NCBI GenBank assembly: GCA_006176705.1
Contig: QRFJ01001928.1
Span: forward strand, 248,001-312,000
Length of the DNA: 64,000 nt
Direction: 5' to 3'
From: Cocos nucifera
Lineage: Eukaryota; Streptophyta; Magnoliopsida; Arecales; Arecaceae
The notes beneath the pieces were generated by a model, which searched no databases, was not told where the DNA came from, and worked only from the letters and a program-made list of their open reading frames with translations. The position numbers and the translations under genes were made by a program. Each line of letters opens with the position of its first letter. The stretch's first letter is position 1. Positions 35,571-46,859 of the stretch are shown here, piece by piece.

Positions 35571-38300
35571 ATTTTTTCCTTTTTGATGATGACAAAACTT
35601 TGAGTATATGCATAAAATATAATTTAATGTATTTCAATAAATTGGCTAGTATAAGTTATGAAGTGATAATATATATAAACATAAATGCACATTTCATAAA
35701 AACTTTAATTAATATTTCACATAATTTATATACTTATATCAAAAAAATATTTTAATTCAAATCAGTGAGTATTAAGGTTCCAAGTAATTAATTCATTGAG
35801 TTTCTTAAGTATTAATTCTTTAAGCATATACTCAATATACCTCTCTTCCTTTTTGACAACATCAAAAAGCTCATAGAAAAGAATTAAAAAAATCATCAAA
35901 ATTAACATCAGGACATTAAATTAAAAGAAGTATCAAATTCATAAAGTCAAATTAAAGAAATCATCTTTTCTTTTGAATGAATATTTCTTTTTTTTAAAAA
36001 ATTAGCGTGAATTCAAATATTAAAGGCTCTCCCCCTTTTTAAATGAATATAATCTTTTAATCAGATTTTTAAATATACACTTTTAAACTTTAAGAGGAAT
36101 AGAGCTTTTCAAAAGATTTAACCATAAAATCAAGTATAATATGCACTTTATTATTCAATCTTTCCTTTTCTTAAGAAATTTTAGCCAATTAAGTTTGGAA
36201 AAGGTATGTATCAAAAATGTATCGAGTAAAATAAAATAAATAGTATCAAAGAAAATGATAGTCATATTTTTAAATTTATTACTTTGAGTAAAAATTGCTT
36301 CAATACAAATAATTTATTTATCTAATAGCACTTTAAATTAAGTAAATCAAATTGAATAAATACATGAAAGCATAAATTAAAAAGATGATAAAGTATTTGA
36401 TGGAAAGTTTAAAATTAACAAGGCTCAAAATAAGATAATTGATTAAGAATTTTAGATCAAAAGTTCATTAACATTTTCAATCAAATCAAATCAAAAAATA
36501 TCTCTCCTCCTATTTTTCAAACTAATAGATAGATTAATTCATTTTTTAACTTTCTCTCCCTCTTTATTTCAAAATTTGCATGCTTAAGCTTTGCAATTTT
36601 TGTTACTCTTTCTTTTTCATTCAAGTTAAGCATCTTTAATTTGATACCATATTTATAATTAATTAATATCAATTCAGTAACTAATTCATCTTAAATGAAT
36701 TCTCTTCCTTTTTTAATTTCAAAGATCTTTTCAATTAAATGATTATTTCTTCTTTAATATTTTTTCCTCCTTACTTTAACAAATAAAATCATTTTAAAAT
36801 TAAACATAATTCAAAAGCATGATTATCAATTGAATGAACTAAGTATTAATTAATCCAAATATCAATCAAACAAAGCATTCACTCATGAAGATACCAAATT
36901 TTCAAAAATTTAATTTTTACCTTAAATGGTATCACATCAAGAGTATATCAATGTAAAATAGATTTAAGACATCATATTCAATTCTTTTGCCAAAAAATAA
37001 TACAATAAAATGCAAGGCAAAAAAAAGATACCAATGATACTAAGAGTGAAAATTTTCTTAAAAAGAAACTTATTGATACCAATTAAACTAAAATTTAGAC
37101 CAAATCATGATTTTCTTAATAGTTCAATATTATTTAAAGATTAATTTGCAAGTTTAGCTTGATACCAATGAATTTAGTATTGAATTGATAAAGATAAATT
37201 GATTTAGATAGATCAATTTGAATTGATATTAGCAAATTAGTCAAGGTACACCATAAAGCGATTTTAAGTTATTCTTCAAAAAGATCATCTCTTTCTTTTC
37301 TTAAGAAATATCAAGCAATTTGATTCAGAAAAGGTATGTACCTTTGAGTTTGTCTTAAATGATATCAAATCAAGAATATAGCAGTGCAAAACTAGATTTG
37401 GAATAATGGCATTCTTTTCTTCTTACCAAAAGATAAATCAATTTAATACATAGCAAATAGTAAGCTGTTTGATACCAAATAATTGAAACTAAAGTCCTCT
37501 TCAAATGTTTAGCTTTAAATACAAATGACACCTTCCTTGAAACATCTTGCTAGATATCAACTCCAAAAGATTCAAGAAGATCATTTTTCAAATTTAATTT
37601 TCAAAATCAGTCAATCGAAATAAGGTATGATGTTCATAAAATTTTTTTTTTAAGAAAAAATGCAGCCAATTTGATGATCAACAAGGATATTCAAACAAAT
37701 TTAGGGGATAAAAAATTAATCAATTGAGAGGAGGTTCCATTAATCAAAAAATTAAATTAAGTAGAATCTAGATAATGGTACTATGGGATTTGGTTCAACT
37801 AGAAAATTTTAAATCCTTAAGATAAAACTAAGATACGGTGCAAATTAATACTTCAAGTACTTAATCTTTTATGATTGAATGTCTTATATTCAAATACTTA
37901 GGTTATGCAATTTTTTAGGATATTTCAACATTTAAGCATCTTATGGGAGAATGATAAAATTTGTTCAATTTTTAAGATTAGCATCCAAAAAGTTTTATAT
38001 GCAATCAAGCTCATAACAATTTAGGTTTCTTAAAAAATTGAAGGTCAAAATAGCATGATACAAAGGGTTGAACAAACATGTAGAATTTAGGATAAAAATA
38101 TAAGCTTAAAAGCAAACAATCAAAATCAATCAAATATACTTAATAATTATACTAATTAATAATTAAAATATATTTAGCAAACAGTGATGGGATGATGTGA
38201 GAAAAGTTTAGATTTTACAAAAATATCATCACCCATCTAATTTCATTTCCAAGACATCCATCCATAGAATTTTTTTTTTTTAATTCCATTGGATCCTTAG
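35571..38300. other. Non-coding interior of element F
   Basis: AT-rich, no reading frame. On the minus strand it starts after gag and ends at a weak polypurine tract (AAAAAGGAAAAAAT) next to the LTR at 35571-35590. CTCTCCCCCTTTTT at 36030-36043 is another polypurine tract on the minus strand. The minus strand has TGGTATCA at 36642-36649, 37074-37081, 37160-37167 and 37470-37477. Confidence 0.65.
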
Positions 38301-38314
38301 TGTACATGCAAAAA

Positions 38315-39540
38315 TTACTTTCTAGATTTTGATACCCAAGCTATATTGGATCCATTAAGGTTAGAGCTCATGGTTTTTTTTGGAATCCAAATTTGTTTGA
38401 TTAAAGTTTGGCCGATTCTTTTGATATTACATTCTAAAATTTTATAGCCAACTTTATTATATTTGAAACATGTAATTGAGTGATTTTTAAATGAAACTTT
38501 GTTAAACATATTTTTGATAAATTTTTATTTTCTTAATGAATTATAAATAATTTCTATTTTATCAAAAATAGCTTTTTGATTATTTAAAATTGCTTGAAGC
38601 TTTTGAGATTCAATAGTAAATTTTTCAAGTATGGATTTTAAGTATTCAATCTCTTTTCTTAATTTTTTATTTTCTTTCAAAAAAGACTTCTTTTTTTTTA
38701 ATAAGTTTTCTTTTTCTTTTAATACAAAGTTTTGATTTTTTAAATTTTATTTTCAACTTAATATTTTCTTCAATCAACTATTTTTTAGATTTAAGAAGTG
38801 CTTCTTTTTCTTTAGCCAAAGTATTCTTTTCTTCCAAGATATATTTTTTTATTTAATAATTTATTATTTTTATTAGCTAAAAAAAGATTAAACTTTTTGA
38901 GCTTCTTGTTTTTCATCCTTAATTTCTTAAATTCATTCATTAAGTTATTAAAAGCTTCATATAATTCATCAAATATAAAGTTGAAAGAATTTTTAGGATT
39001 TATTTCATTTGCATTAGCCATGAGGCAACGATTGGCAATACCTGCTTCTTCATTTTTTTTTTCATGCTTTGCTCCCCCTTAATCAAAACATTTTTTTTTC
39101 TTTGTTTCTTCTTCTTTTTCGTTCTGTCCTCATGAGCCATGAGGCATATGTTGGGATAAGCTTCCTTGACTTCTTGGGAGCTTGATATTTTTCTTAGATT
39201 TGCTTTCTCATAGGTTGTTTCCAATTTATCCCAAATTTGTTTTATTGAAATGCATGAAGAAATTGTATTAAATTTATTTATGTCCAATGAACAATAAAGA
39301 ATATTCATAGCTTTAGCATTTAGTTGATTCATTTCTTTATCATGCTCAAGCAATGCTTTGGAGATGTGTAAGCCATCGATTATAATCTTTTATAAGTTAT
39401 AATCGTGTACTTATATGAAGATTTGCATTCGTGCTTTTCTATAACTATAATTTGATCGATATAATATCCTTCATTAAACAAAAATTTTATTTGGATTGTT
39501 ATGATCTTTTACTCTTTTAATCGCTAGGTTAACAATCAAA
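38315..39540 (-). pseudogene. gag: Gag of element F
   Basis: On the minus strand the frame 39000-39353 carries NQLNAKAMNILYCSLDINKF and SIKQIWDKLETTYEKANLRK, the UBN2-like core typical of Copia-type Gag, followed by a Lys-rich linker. The next frame (38812-39021) has FNFIFDELYEAFNNLMNEFK and a Lys/Asn-rich coiled coil that continues in broken frames to about 38520. A degraded zinc knuckle follows at about 38470-38430 (CFKYNKVGYKILEC), where the second Cys and the His of CX2CX4HX4C have become Tyr. The tail PKKTMSSNLNGSNIAWV matches the tail in element G. Confidence 0.8.
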
Positions 39541-39552
39541 TATTAGAGCATT

Positions 39553-39565
39553 CACTTTGATATCA
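39553..39565 (-). other. Primer binding site of element F (degraded tRNA-Met type)
   Basis: TGATATCAAAGTG on the minus strand, two bases after the LTR. It differs from TGGTATCAGAGTG by two transitions. Confidence 0.7.
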
Positions 39566-39567
39566 AT

Positions 39568-41015
39568 TATTGCCCAAGAATGGCTATCCAAGCGAGGGGG
39601 TGAATTAGATTCTTATAAAATTTTTGGCCAAATTATACTCTAAAATAAGTATGTGCTTTGATTTTAACTTAAGTAGTGTGGTTACAATGTAAACAATATA
39701 AGCAACAGGGATTTTAGGATAAGCAAATGCTATGAAGAAATTTGAATGGTAATCTAAGTAGATAATAAAGCAAGTAAAGCAATCATTGAAAACATAACAA
39801 AAACACACAAGGTTTTATAGTGGTTCGGAGCAACCCACTCCTACATCCACTATCCAAGCTTTTCTTGGGATTTCTACTATAATCTATTTTTGATTATAGT
39901 GTGTTTATTTTTTAGGCTCATAAATAAATCTAGTTAGTTTTGTCGGGCTCACTAATCACAATCATATACTGATAGTTTTCTCAAGTTCACTATCAACCCA
40001 GTTGGTTTTACGGGCTCACAAACCAAAATCTATAAAATCCAATTTCAGACTTGGATGGGCCTAATCTCCAAGTTTCTTTCTTTCAAAAAAACTTGTAAAG
40101 AAATAAAAATATAAGTATAAAATTTAGCACCAAACAAAAAGAAAAAAAACTTATTTTGAAGTTTGATAGAGAGGTTGAAAGATGGCTCTTGAAGCTTTGT
40201 ATTCTCTCCTTTGAAGGTCGAGAGAAAGCTTGAATGAATGAGGATGATTATACTTGAAAGCTCTCTAAATTTGATGCACAAGATCCTTTTTTTTCTCTCT
40301 TTTCCTTTAGATATTCAATGAATCTCATAATTTTAATGATTTCTACTTTCAATCTACTTAATCTTACTTTTCAAATATTTTTCTAGCCTTTTATACTCTT
40401 TGTGATGGCTGGAGAATCAGTTCTAGCCATTGGAGTGGAGAAATGATCGTTAAAAAAAGCTACAGAAAACTAGCCGTTATGATCACTAGGTCGACTCAAT
40501 TTTTGGCTAGGTTGACTCAGTCCTAATTGGGTCGGCTCAGTTTGTAGCTAGGTCGGCTCAGTCCCCTGAAACTTGAAAAATTGGCTTTCTGTATTTTCTA
40601 TCTTTTGCTTCTATTGAGATTAGGTCGGCTCAGTCTCAGACTGAGTCAACTCAGTTTGCGTGCCATGCATCTCGAATAGTTTATTTCGAAAGGGGATGAC
40701 CTAGAGGTCATCCCTTGGATTTACTCTTTTGCTAAAACTTGATTTTCTTTCAATTTATGCATCCAAAAATTATGGAACTGCCTCCAAAAGATCAGAAATA
40801 TTCTAAGCTTATTCTTAAGACTTCCAAAATAGATTTTCTCTAACTTTATAAAATTATAATTTTGCCCCTTGTCACTTTTTTTTGATCTCTAACTTGATAA
40901 AATTATAATTTTAACTTGAACATCTAAAAAGACCTACATCCATTCTTGAAACACATGGTTAAAAACATAAACACTCAAAGTTTGACGATCATCAAAATCA
41001 ATCATGGGGTCAATA
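39568..41015 (-). repeat. 5' LTR of element F
   Basis: Pairs with 34136-35570. On the minus strand it starts TATTGACCCC (the usual TG start changed to TA) next to GATCT. The TATA box lies at about 40387-40397 and the GGCTCAGT-type cluster at 40489-40665. Confidence 0.9.
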
Positions 41016-42091
41016 GATCTAAAAGTTATGAATTTTTAGATCTAAGATACCTTCATAAAATATGGGTTTGGATATGGATAGCTCAATTAGGTCAAGTGGT
41101 TGATCAAACTGAATCAAGAGTTGGTTAGATGGGATCAAAGGTGCTTAGATTTGACCAGCCCATTAGATGTAAGTCTTGGTCAAGGTCGACTCATAGCCGC
41201 ATGTGGTCGACCACTTTAGACTTAATTTGGCTCCATGGTTCAAGCCTGGATTGTAGGCTAACCCAATCGATTCTTGTTCGATAATTTGGTGTCTAAAGTA
41301 AGTTTGATAGACATGACCAGTGGTTTTTAATTTGGAGCTACTCGATCTGAATACATCCACAGCGAGTTAATGGCATATCCCTCCCATCGATCTTACTTAC
41401 CTGATCATATGGGTCGATCCAGTTCTGATTTGAGGTGGCTAATAATTCGAGCTAACCCACACCACTAGGTTAGTCATACCCATTATGACTAGTTGAGTCT
41501 AAGAGATCTAAATTAAAATTTTTCTAGAAAAATATTAAGTCATAGGTCTTCCACCATTATAGATATGCGGGCCCTTCCTGGGATTGATTATTCTCGACTG
41601 GATATAGTAGTTCAGTTGCACCAAAAAGATGCAACCATATCTATTAGGCATTGAATGCTATGGATTGGAGGATGGATTGGGCTCAATATTCTGAATATGG
41701 TGAGGGTTTCAATCAGAAATTCAGTTCGTGCAAATGGTAGGTCTGACTTAACTAAGAAGTGGAGCAATATTTTGGCCATAGTGAGCTTCATGAATTAGAG
41801 ATCAAGTTTGGGTGCATCATGTTTAAAAAAATATTGGACAAGAGTTATCCATCCATTGGTTGACCCATCATCAATTACTGTTAGATGAGGTGGTGAGCTA
41901 GTTGATGAAACCACATGACCCACTAAAAGTCATTAATCGTGGAGACTTTCGTATCTCTGTTAAGAGAGTATAGGAATCTTAGAAAATAATAAGAGCCTAA
42001 ATTTATTTAAAAATAAAATTTTTAAATAAATTGATTAAGTCAAATTATAAATCTAACTAGAAACTTTGACTCTCTACAGGAATGTAGAAAA
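41016..42091 (+). other. Leader of Copia element C, second part
   Basis: Non-coding. It matches the minus strand of D from about 59640 down to 58600, so this is the long 5' leader between primer site and gag. Confidence 0.8.
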
Positions 42092-43140
42092 TATCTGCAT
42101 CTAATCCCTAGCCTGAATCCTAGATATCCATTGACTGACTAGATCCAATTACAAGGATTGGCTTAGGAACCTTAAAATTATTTTAAGTTTTGAAAAGCTG
42201 TCCTATGTATTGGATCAAAAAACTCTCACTCTTCCAGCTCGTCCGACCGTTGATCAGAGAGTGTCTCATGAAAAATGGTCTGACGATGACAACAAAGTAA
42301 GGTGCTACATGTTGGGCTCAATGTTTAATGAGTTGTAGCGCTAATATAAGGACATTAGGACTACACGCTAAATGTTGGCTCATCTGCAAGAGTTGTTTGG
42401 TAAATAGAGTTGCATAGCATGCTATTAAGTCTTAAAAAGACTCTTTAAAATGTAGATGTGTGATGGACAGTCCATCCAAGATCATTATTTGGCAATGATC
42501 AAGAACCTAGAAGAGCTTGAGAAGCTCGGTGTCTTGATGGATAAGGATCTATAGATTGATGTGATCCTGCAGTCCTTAACTAATTCATATGGATAGTTCA
42601 TTATGAACTTCCATATGCATAAGCTTCAATGCACCTTGGCGAAGTTGATGAACATGCTGGTTACTGCTGAGCAGACTTTGAAGAGTTCAAAGAGCTCTAT
42701 TTTGGTTGTGGAGCAGACTTTTATCAAGAAAAAATCTTTTGAAAAGAAAAATAAGTCCGCAAAGAGGAAGAAAACTAAAGGAAAGAAGAAAAAGGATGAG
42801 CCAAATAAGAAGGAAACGGATAAAGAAAAATATTTCCACTGCAATACTGACGATCATTGAAAGCAGAACTATCCTTCATACCTAGCCAGCCTGAAGAATA
42901 AGAAGGAAGCAGTTCCTTCTGAAGGTATGCTCATCATTAAGACTAATCTTATGCTTTCTTCTACATCCAATTGGGTGCTTGACTCTAGTTTTAGTGCTCA
43001 CTTGTGCACTTCTATGCAGGATCTTAAGGAGAGCAGGAGGTTAAGGGGTGGTGAGATGATTCTGCACATTGAAAATAAAGTAAGAGTTGCTGCTGTGACC
43101 TTGGGAACTGACCTCTATGACTACCGTCTAGTTTTATTTT
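42092..43140 (+). pseudogene. gag: Gag and protease region of Copia element C
   Basis: Relative to D, the gag start codon has changed from ATG to ATA at 42092-42094. Recognisable blocks are KNLEELEKLGVLMDKDL near 42500, NFHMHKLQCTLAKLMNMLVT at 42610-42670, a Lys-rich stretch, and a zinc knuckle near 42836-42880 whose first Cys is Tyr and in which a stop follows the His. The protease motif is at about 42957-43000 (NWVLDSSFSAHLCTS), where the Gly of D-S-G is Ser. Stops are spread throughout. Confidence 0.85.
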
Positions 43141-44240
43141 AGTGCTTAGGGACTATTATTATATGCCTGCTATGAGTAGGAATTTGATTTATGTTTCATG
43201 CTTAGTACAAGAAAGTTATGTAATTAGCTTTTTTAAGGATCATTGTACTATTTTTTTTGAAAAAAATAAAATTATAAGTGATTTCTTAATTAACGATCTC
43301 TACCAGTTACATATTGATGTTTTTATTTTAATGTCGAGCAAAATGTGAGTGCCATAGGATCAAAACAACCTAGAGATAGTATGAATGAAAGGTATCTATG
43401 GCATCTTAGGCTAGGTCATATAGCTGAAGATAGGATTAAAAAATTAGAAAAATCCAGACTAATGGATCTATTGACTTTCGAATCATATCCAATTTATGAG
43501 TCATGCCTTCAAGGCAAAATGACCAAGCTATCTTTTGTAGGACATGAGAAAAGGGCCATGGACCTACTTGCCATGATATATATAGATGTGTGTGGCCCAT
43601 TTGATATGCTGGCTAGAGGCAACTTTTCTACTTCATTACCTTTACCAATGATTTATTTTGGTATGGATATATGTACTTGATGCGACATAAATCTGAAGTT
43701 TTTGAAAAGTTCAAAAAATTTAGACATGAAGTGGAAAAGTAAATCATAAAGCCTATTAAGATTTTTTGATTAGATTGAGGAGGTGAATACCTTAGTCAAA
43801 AATTTCTAAACTATCTCAAAGATAATGGCATAATCTCATAATGAACTCCATCTGAAATATCTTAACTCAATGAGATTTCAAAATGGAGAAATCAGATCCT
43901 ATTAGATATGGTTCGATCCATGATGAGCTTTACGGACTTTCCTGAATTTCTTTGGAGACATAGTTTAATAACAGTCATTTATTTATTAAATAAGATTTCA
44001 TCTAACATCGTTCTTAGCATACTGTATGAGATATAGCATGGTAAGAAACCAAGTCTGAGTCATCTCAAAATTTAGGATTTTTCAGCCCTTGTTAAGAGAC
44101 AATAGGTGGACAAGTTAGAGTCTAGGTCCTTTAGAGATCGATTTATTAGATATCCTAAAGAGTCATTAGGTTATTACTTCTATCTTTCGAAAGACCACAA
44201 TATGATTATGAGTCGACATGCCATTTTTTTTAAAAAATAG
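43141..44240 (+). pseudogene. Integrase region of Copia element C
   Basis: Integrase blocks in mixed frames: the zinc-binding region YLWHLRLGHIAEDRIKKLEK near 43395 and YPIYESCLQGKMTKLSF near 43485 (the first Cys is lost, CESC to YESC); IYIDVCGPFDMLARGNF near 43580 (first catalytic Asp); the second-Asp block reduced to GGEYLSQKFLNYLKDNG near 43780; and LLDMVRSMMSFTDFPEFLW near 43900. The catalytic Glu region reads LNEISKWRNQ in place of LNGVSERRNR, so the Glu is gone. The frame ends at a TAG at 44238-44240, a position also stopped in D. Confidence 0.85.
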
Positions 44241-46000
44241 TTTATTCAAGATGGTGGCATCGAAAGATAGATTAGGCTCAAGGAGAAAGTCTCCAAGAAC
44301 AATGAGCCAAGAAACATGTGAAACCCAGTCAGTCTGACCCAATCCACACACTACCTCCTCCATCTCGTAAGACAAATAGGATTTTCCATCCTTCTGAGAG
44401 GTACCTAGGTACTATTTTAGAGGATATAGAGAAAATATTCCTCATAAAAAAATGAGGTTCATGGTGATAATCCCAAAACCTATGATGATGCGATATCAGA
44501 TATTGACTCCGAGAAATGATTAAAAGCAATGAAGTCAGAAATTGATTTGATGCGCTTGAACCAAGTTTGGACTATGGTAGATCCATCTGAAGGTATAGTA
44601 CCTATTGGGTGTAAATAGATCTTCAAGAGAAAGATAGGTATAGATGAAAATATAGAGACATTCAAGGCAAGATTAGTGGCGAAAGGGTATAGTCAGTGCG
44701 AAGGCATTGACTATCAAGATACCTTCTTACTAGTAGCCATGCTTAAATCCTTTTGCACATTGCTTACTGTTGCAGTCTATTTTGATTATAAAATATAGCA
44801 GATGGATATAAAAATGATATTCTTAAATGGATATCTTGAGGAAGATATCTATATGAAACAGTTGCTTGGTTTCACATCTAGTTATGGTGATCACAAGATC
44901 TACAAACTACAAAAGTCCATTTATAGACTTAAGCAAGCATCTCAGAGCTGGAATGCTCATTTTAATGATGTAATCTTGGTTTCATCAAGAATGAGGAGGA
45001 ACCATGTATTTTTAAGAAGGTCAGTGGGAGCGCTGTTGTCTTCCTCATATTGTATGTGGATGATATTCTCCTAATTGGGAATGATATTTTCATGTTGATC
45101 TTGGTCAATATGGTTATCAAAGAAGTTTTCTATGAAAGACCTAGGAAAAGCATTCTTCATATTAGAAATTAAGGTCTATAGGAATAGACCAAATAGGATG
45201 CTGGGTCTCTCACAGAAGATGTACGTAGATAAGGTACTGAAGAGGTTCAGCATGGAAAACTATAAGAGAAGACTTGTATCCTTCAGACATGGCATTCATC
45301 TCTCGAAGATGATGTGTCCCAACACACCTAAGGAGATTGAATGCATGAGAAAAGTTCCTTATGCTTTGACAATAGGGAGCCTCATATACGTCATGCTATG
45401 TATATGAGCTGATATCGCCCATGCTGTGAATATCATTAGTAGGTATCAATCGAATTTAGGTGAAGAGCATTGAACTTCTGTAAAATATATCCTTAAGTAC
45501 TTAAGAAGGACTAAGGATATATTTTTGGTCTTTGATAATGGAGAACTCTAGGTTTAGCGATATACAGACTAAGACTTTATATCTGATATAGATGATCAAA
45601 AGTCAGCATTTGATAGTCTATTTGTATGCAATGGTAGTGCTATAAGCTGGAAGAATTTCAAGCAGATCGTGATAGCAGACTCCATCATGGAAGCAAAATA
45701 TATCACTACCTCAAAAGCTATGAAAAAGGCATTCTAGTTCAAGAAGTTCACCGTAGAGCTCAGAGTGATGCCATCAGATACTATCCCTCTATACTATAAC
45801 AACAATGGCACTATAGTCCTAGCTAAGGAGCTGAGGTCTCATCAGAAATCTAAGCACATCAAATGGCGATATCATTTCATCCATGATTATGTTAAGAAGG
45901 GATACATCGAGGTCAAGAGAGTCGATACCGCAGATAATGTGACTAACCCACTAATGAAGTTGTTAAGCTAGCAAAAGACTGAAGCCCATTTTAAAAAGAT
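44241..46000 (+). pseudogene. Reverse transcriptase and RNase H of Copia element C
   Basis: RT starts near 44490 (AISDIDSEK, then MKSEIDLMRLNQVWTMVDPS). QMDIKMIFLNGYLEEDIYMK near 44800 carries the first catalytic Asp, and the Y-V-D-D-equivalent region near 45055 reads YCMWMIFS because of a frameshift. MKDLGKAFFILEIKVYRNRP follows near 45130. The RNase H can be followed to the end near 45970, including MPSDTIPLYYNNNGTIVLAK near 45765. Unlike element D, C keeps the full RNase H segment around 45660-45870. Confidence 0.85.
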
Positions 46001-46034
46001 GGAGCTTAGATTGGTAGCTAATTGACTTTAGGTT

Positions 46035-46045
46035 AAGTGGGAGTT
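46035..46045 (+). other. Polypurine tract of Copia element C
   Basis: AAGTGGGAGTT directly before the LTR start TGTTAGATG at 46046. Confidence 0.75.
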
Positions 46046-46854
46046 TGTTAGATGTATGCCCTAGAATCTAGATTGGCTGATACTTATAATATACTTTCTA
46101 GAAATATTTTTATAATTTTGACTTAAAATAAATAAAAAGATTATTTTTTATCATATTATATATTTAAAGTATTTGTGATACATCCATTAGGTTAACGGAC
46201 ATGATAACACATATTCTCAAGAGTTGAGAATTTAAGGCATGTGTTATCATAATTAACTCATAAACTGCTCCCAATCGTAGGATCATCACGAAGGTAGTGA
46301 TCGATCCGAAAGATCAGTGTACGATCACTTTCTTAGGATAGATGAGTTCTGAGTCTATGGTATGGAGATACCGAAGCAAGAATACATATACTTACTAGGA
46401 ACAAGAGCACTGAGCATGATCACCTTGAGCAGTCATAAAGGAGTCTACCTTGAGCGTGACCACCTTAAGTAGTTATAAAGATGGTGAGATGGATGCATTG
46501 CTGCTGAAGATCAGATCTGAGGTGCCAGAAGTTGAAATCAGATTTGATATTTAGAGATCAGATCTAGTAGGAAAAAACCTTCAAATCCAACCCGAGTGGA
46601 CTTTGATAGAGGTCGGATGCATGCGTGGCTTGCATCAGAACCTTGGATCATCGACAGATCATCGCTGTGGGTAAATAATTTATCTAATTAGATAATATTA
46701 GATACTATTGATTTAATTTAATTTTAATTTTATAATTAGATCAATCTAATTAGATCTGAGAACTCTCAAATCTAATCAAATTATTAGGAAAAATTTTTGA
46801 AAATTTTGTTTCAGATCAGATCGATCCTATGGCTCAGAAATAATGATTCCTTCA
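46046..46854 (+). repeat. 3' LTR of Copia element C, internally deleted
   Basis: Matches the first ~400 and last ~370 bases of the 5' LTR, but the part corresponding to about 31640-33118 is missing. A small local duplication of the CACCTTGAGCAGTCATAAAG segment lies at the junction (46420-46485). The TATA box region is therefore absent from this copy. Target duplication CATTA follows. Confidence 0.9.
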
Positions 46855-46859
46855 CATTA

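Larger units (their letters stand above)
34136..41015 (-). mobile_element. Element F: gag-only LTR retrotransposon (SIRE-like) inside Copia C
   Basis: Minus-strand element of 6.9 kb with LTRs at 34136-35570 and 39568-41015 and target duplication GATCT at 34131-34135 and 41016-41020. The empty site is confirmed by the uninterrupted leader of element D, which reads ATTAATTAGGTCTAAAA at this position. A degraded tRNA-Met primer site lies at 39553-39565. Only gag is recognisable; the 2.7 kb after it has no protease, integrase or RT. Gag sequence, LTR ends and interior all relate it to element G. The LTRs differ at roughly one base in ten near the left end, mostly by transitions. Confidence 0.9.
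31231..46854 (+). mobile_element. Copia element C, interrupted by element F
   Basis: Plus-strand Copia element with a perfect 5-base target duplication CATTA at 31226-31230 and 46855-46859. The 5' LTR is 2.26 kb, but the 3' LTR is only 0.81 kb because of an internal deletion. A mutated tRNA-Met primer site (TAGTATCAGAGC) follows the 5' LTR and a polypurine tract (AAGTGGGAGT) precedes the 3' LTR. The interior carries a 1.7 kb leader (split by F), then gag, protease, integrase, RT and RNase H, all with many stops. It is the same family as element D, which is far better preserved and lies in the opposite orientation. Confidence 0.92.

Noticed and set aside
42626..42844. Phe-rich hydrophobic minus-strand frame that looks like membrane segments
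   Set aside because: It is the reverse reading of the Lys-rich (AAG/AAA) stretch of the C gag.
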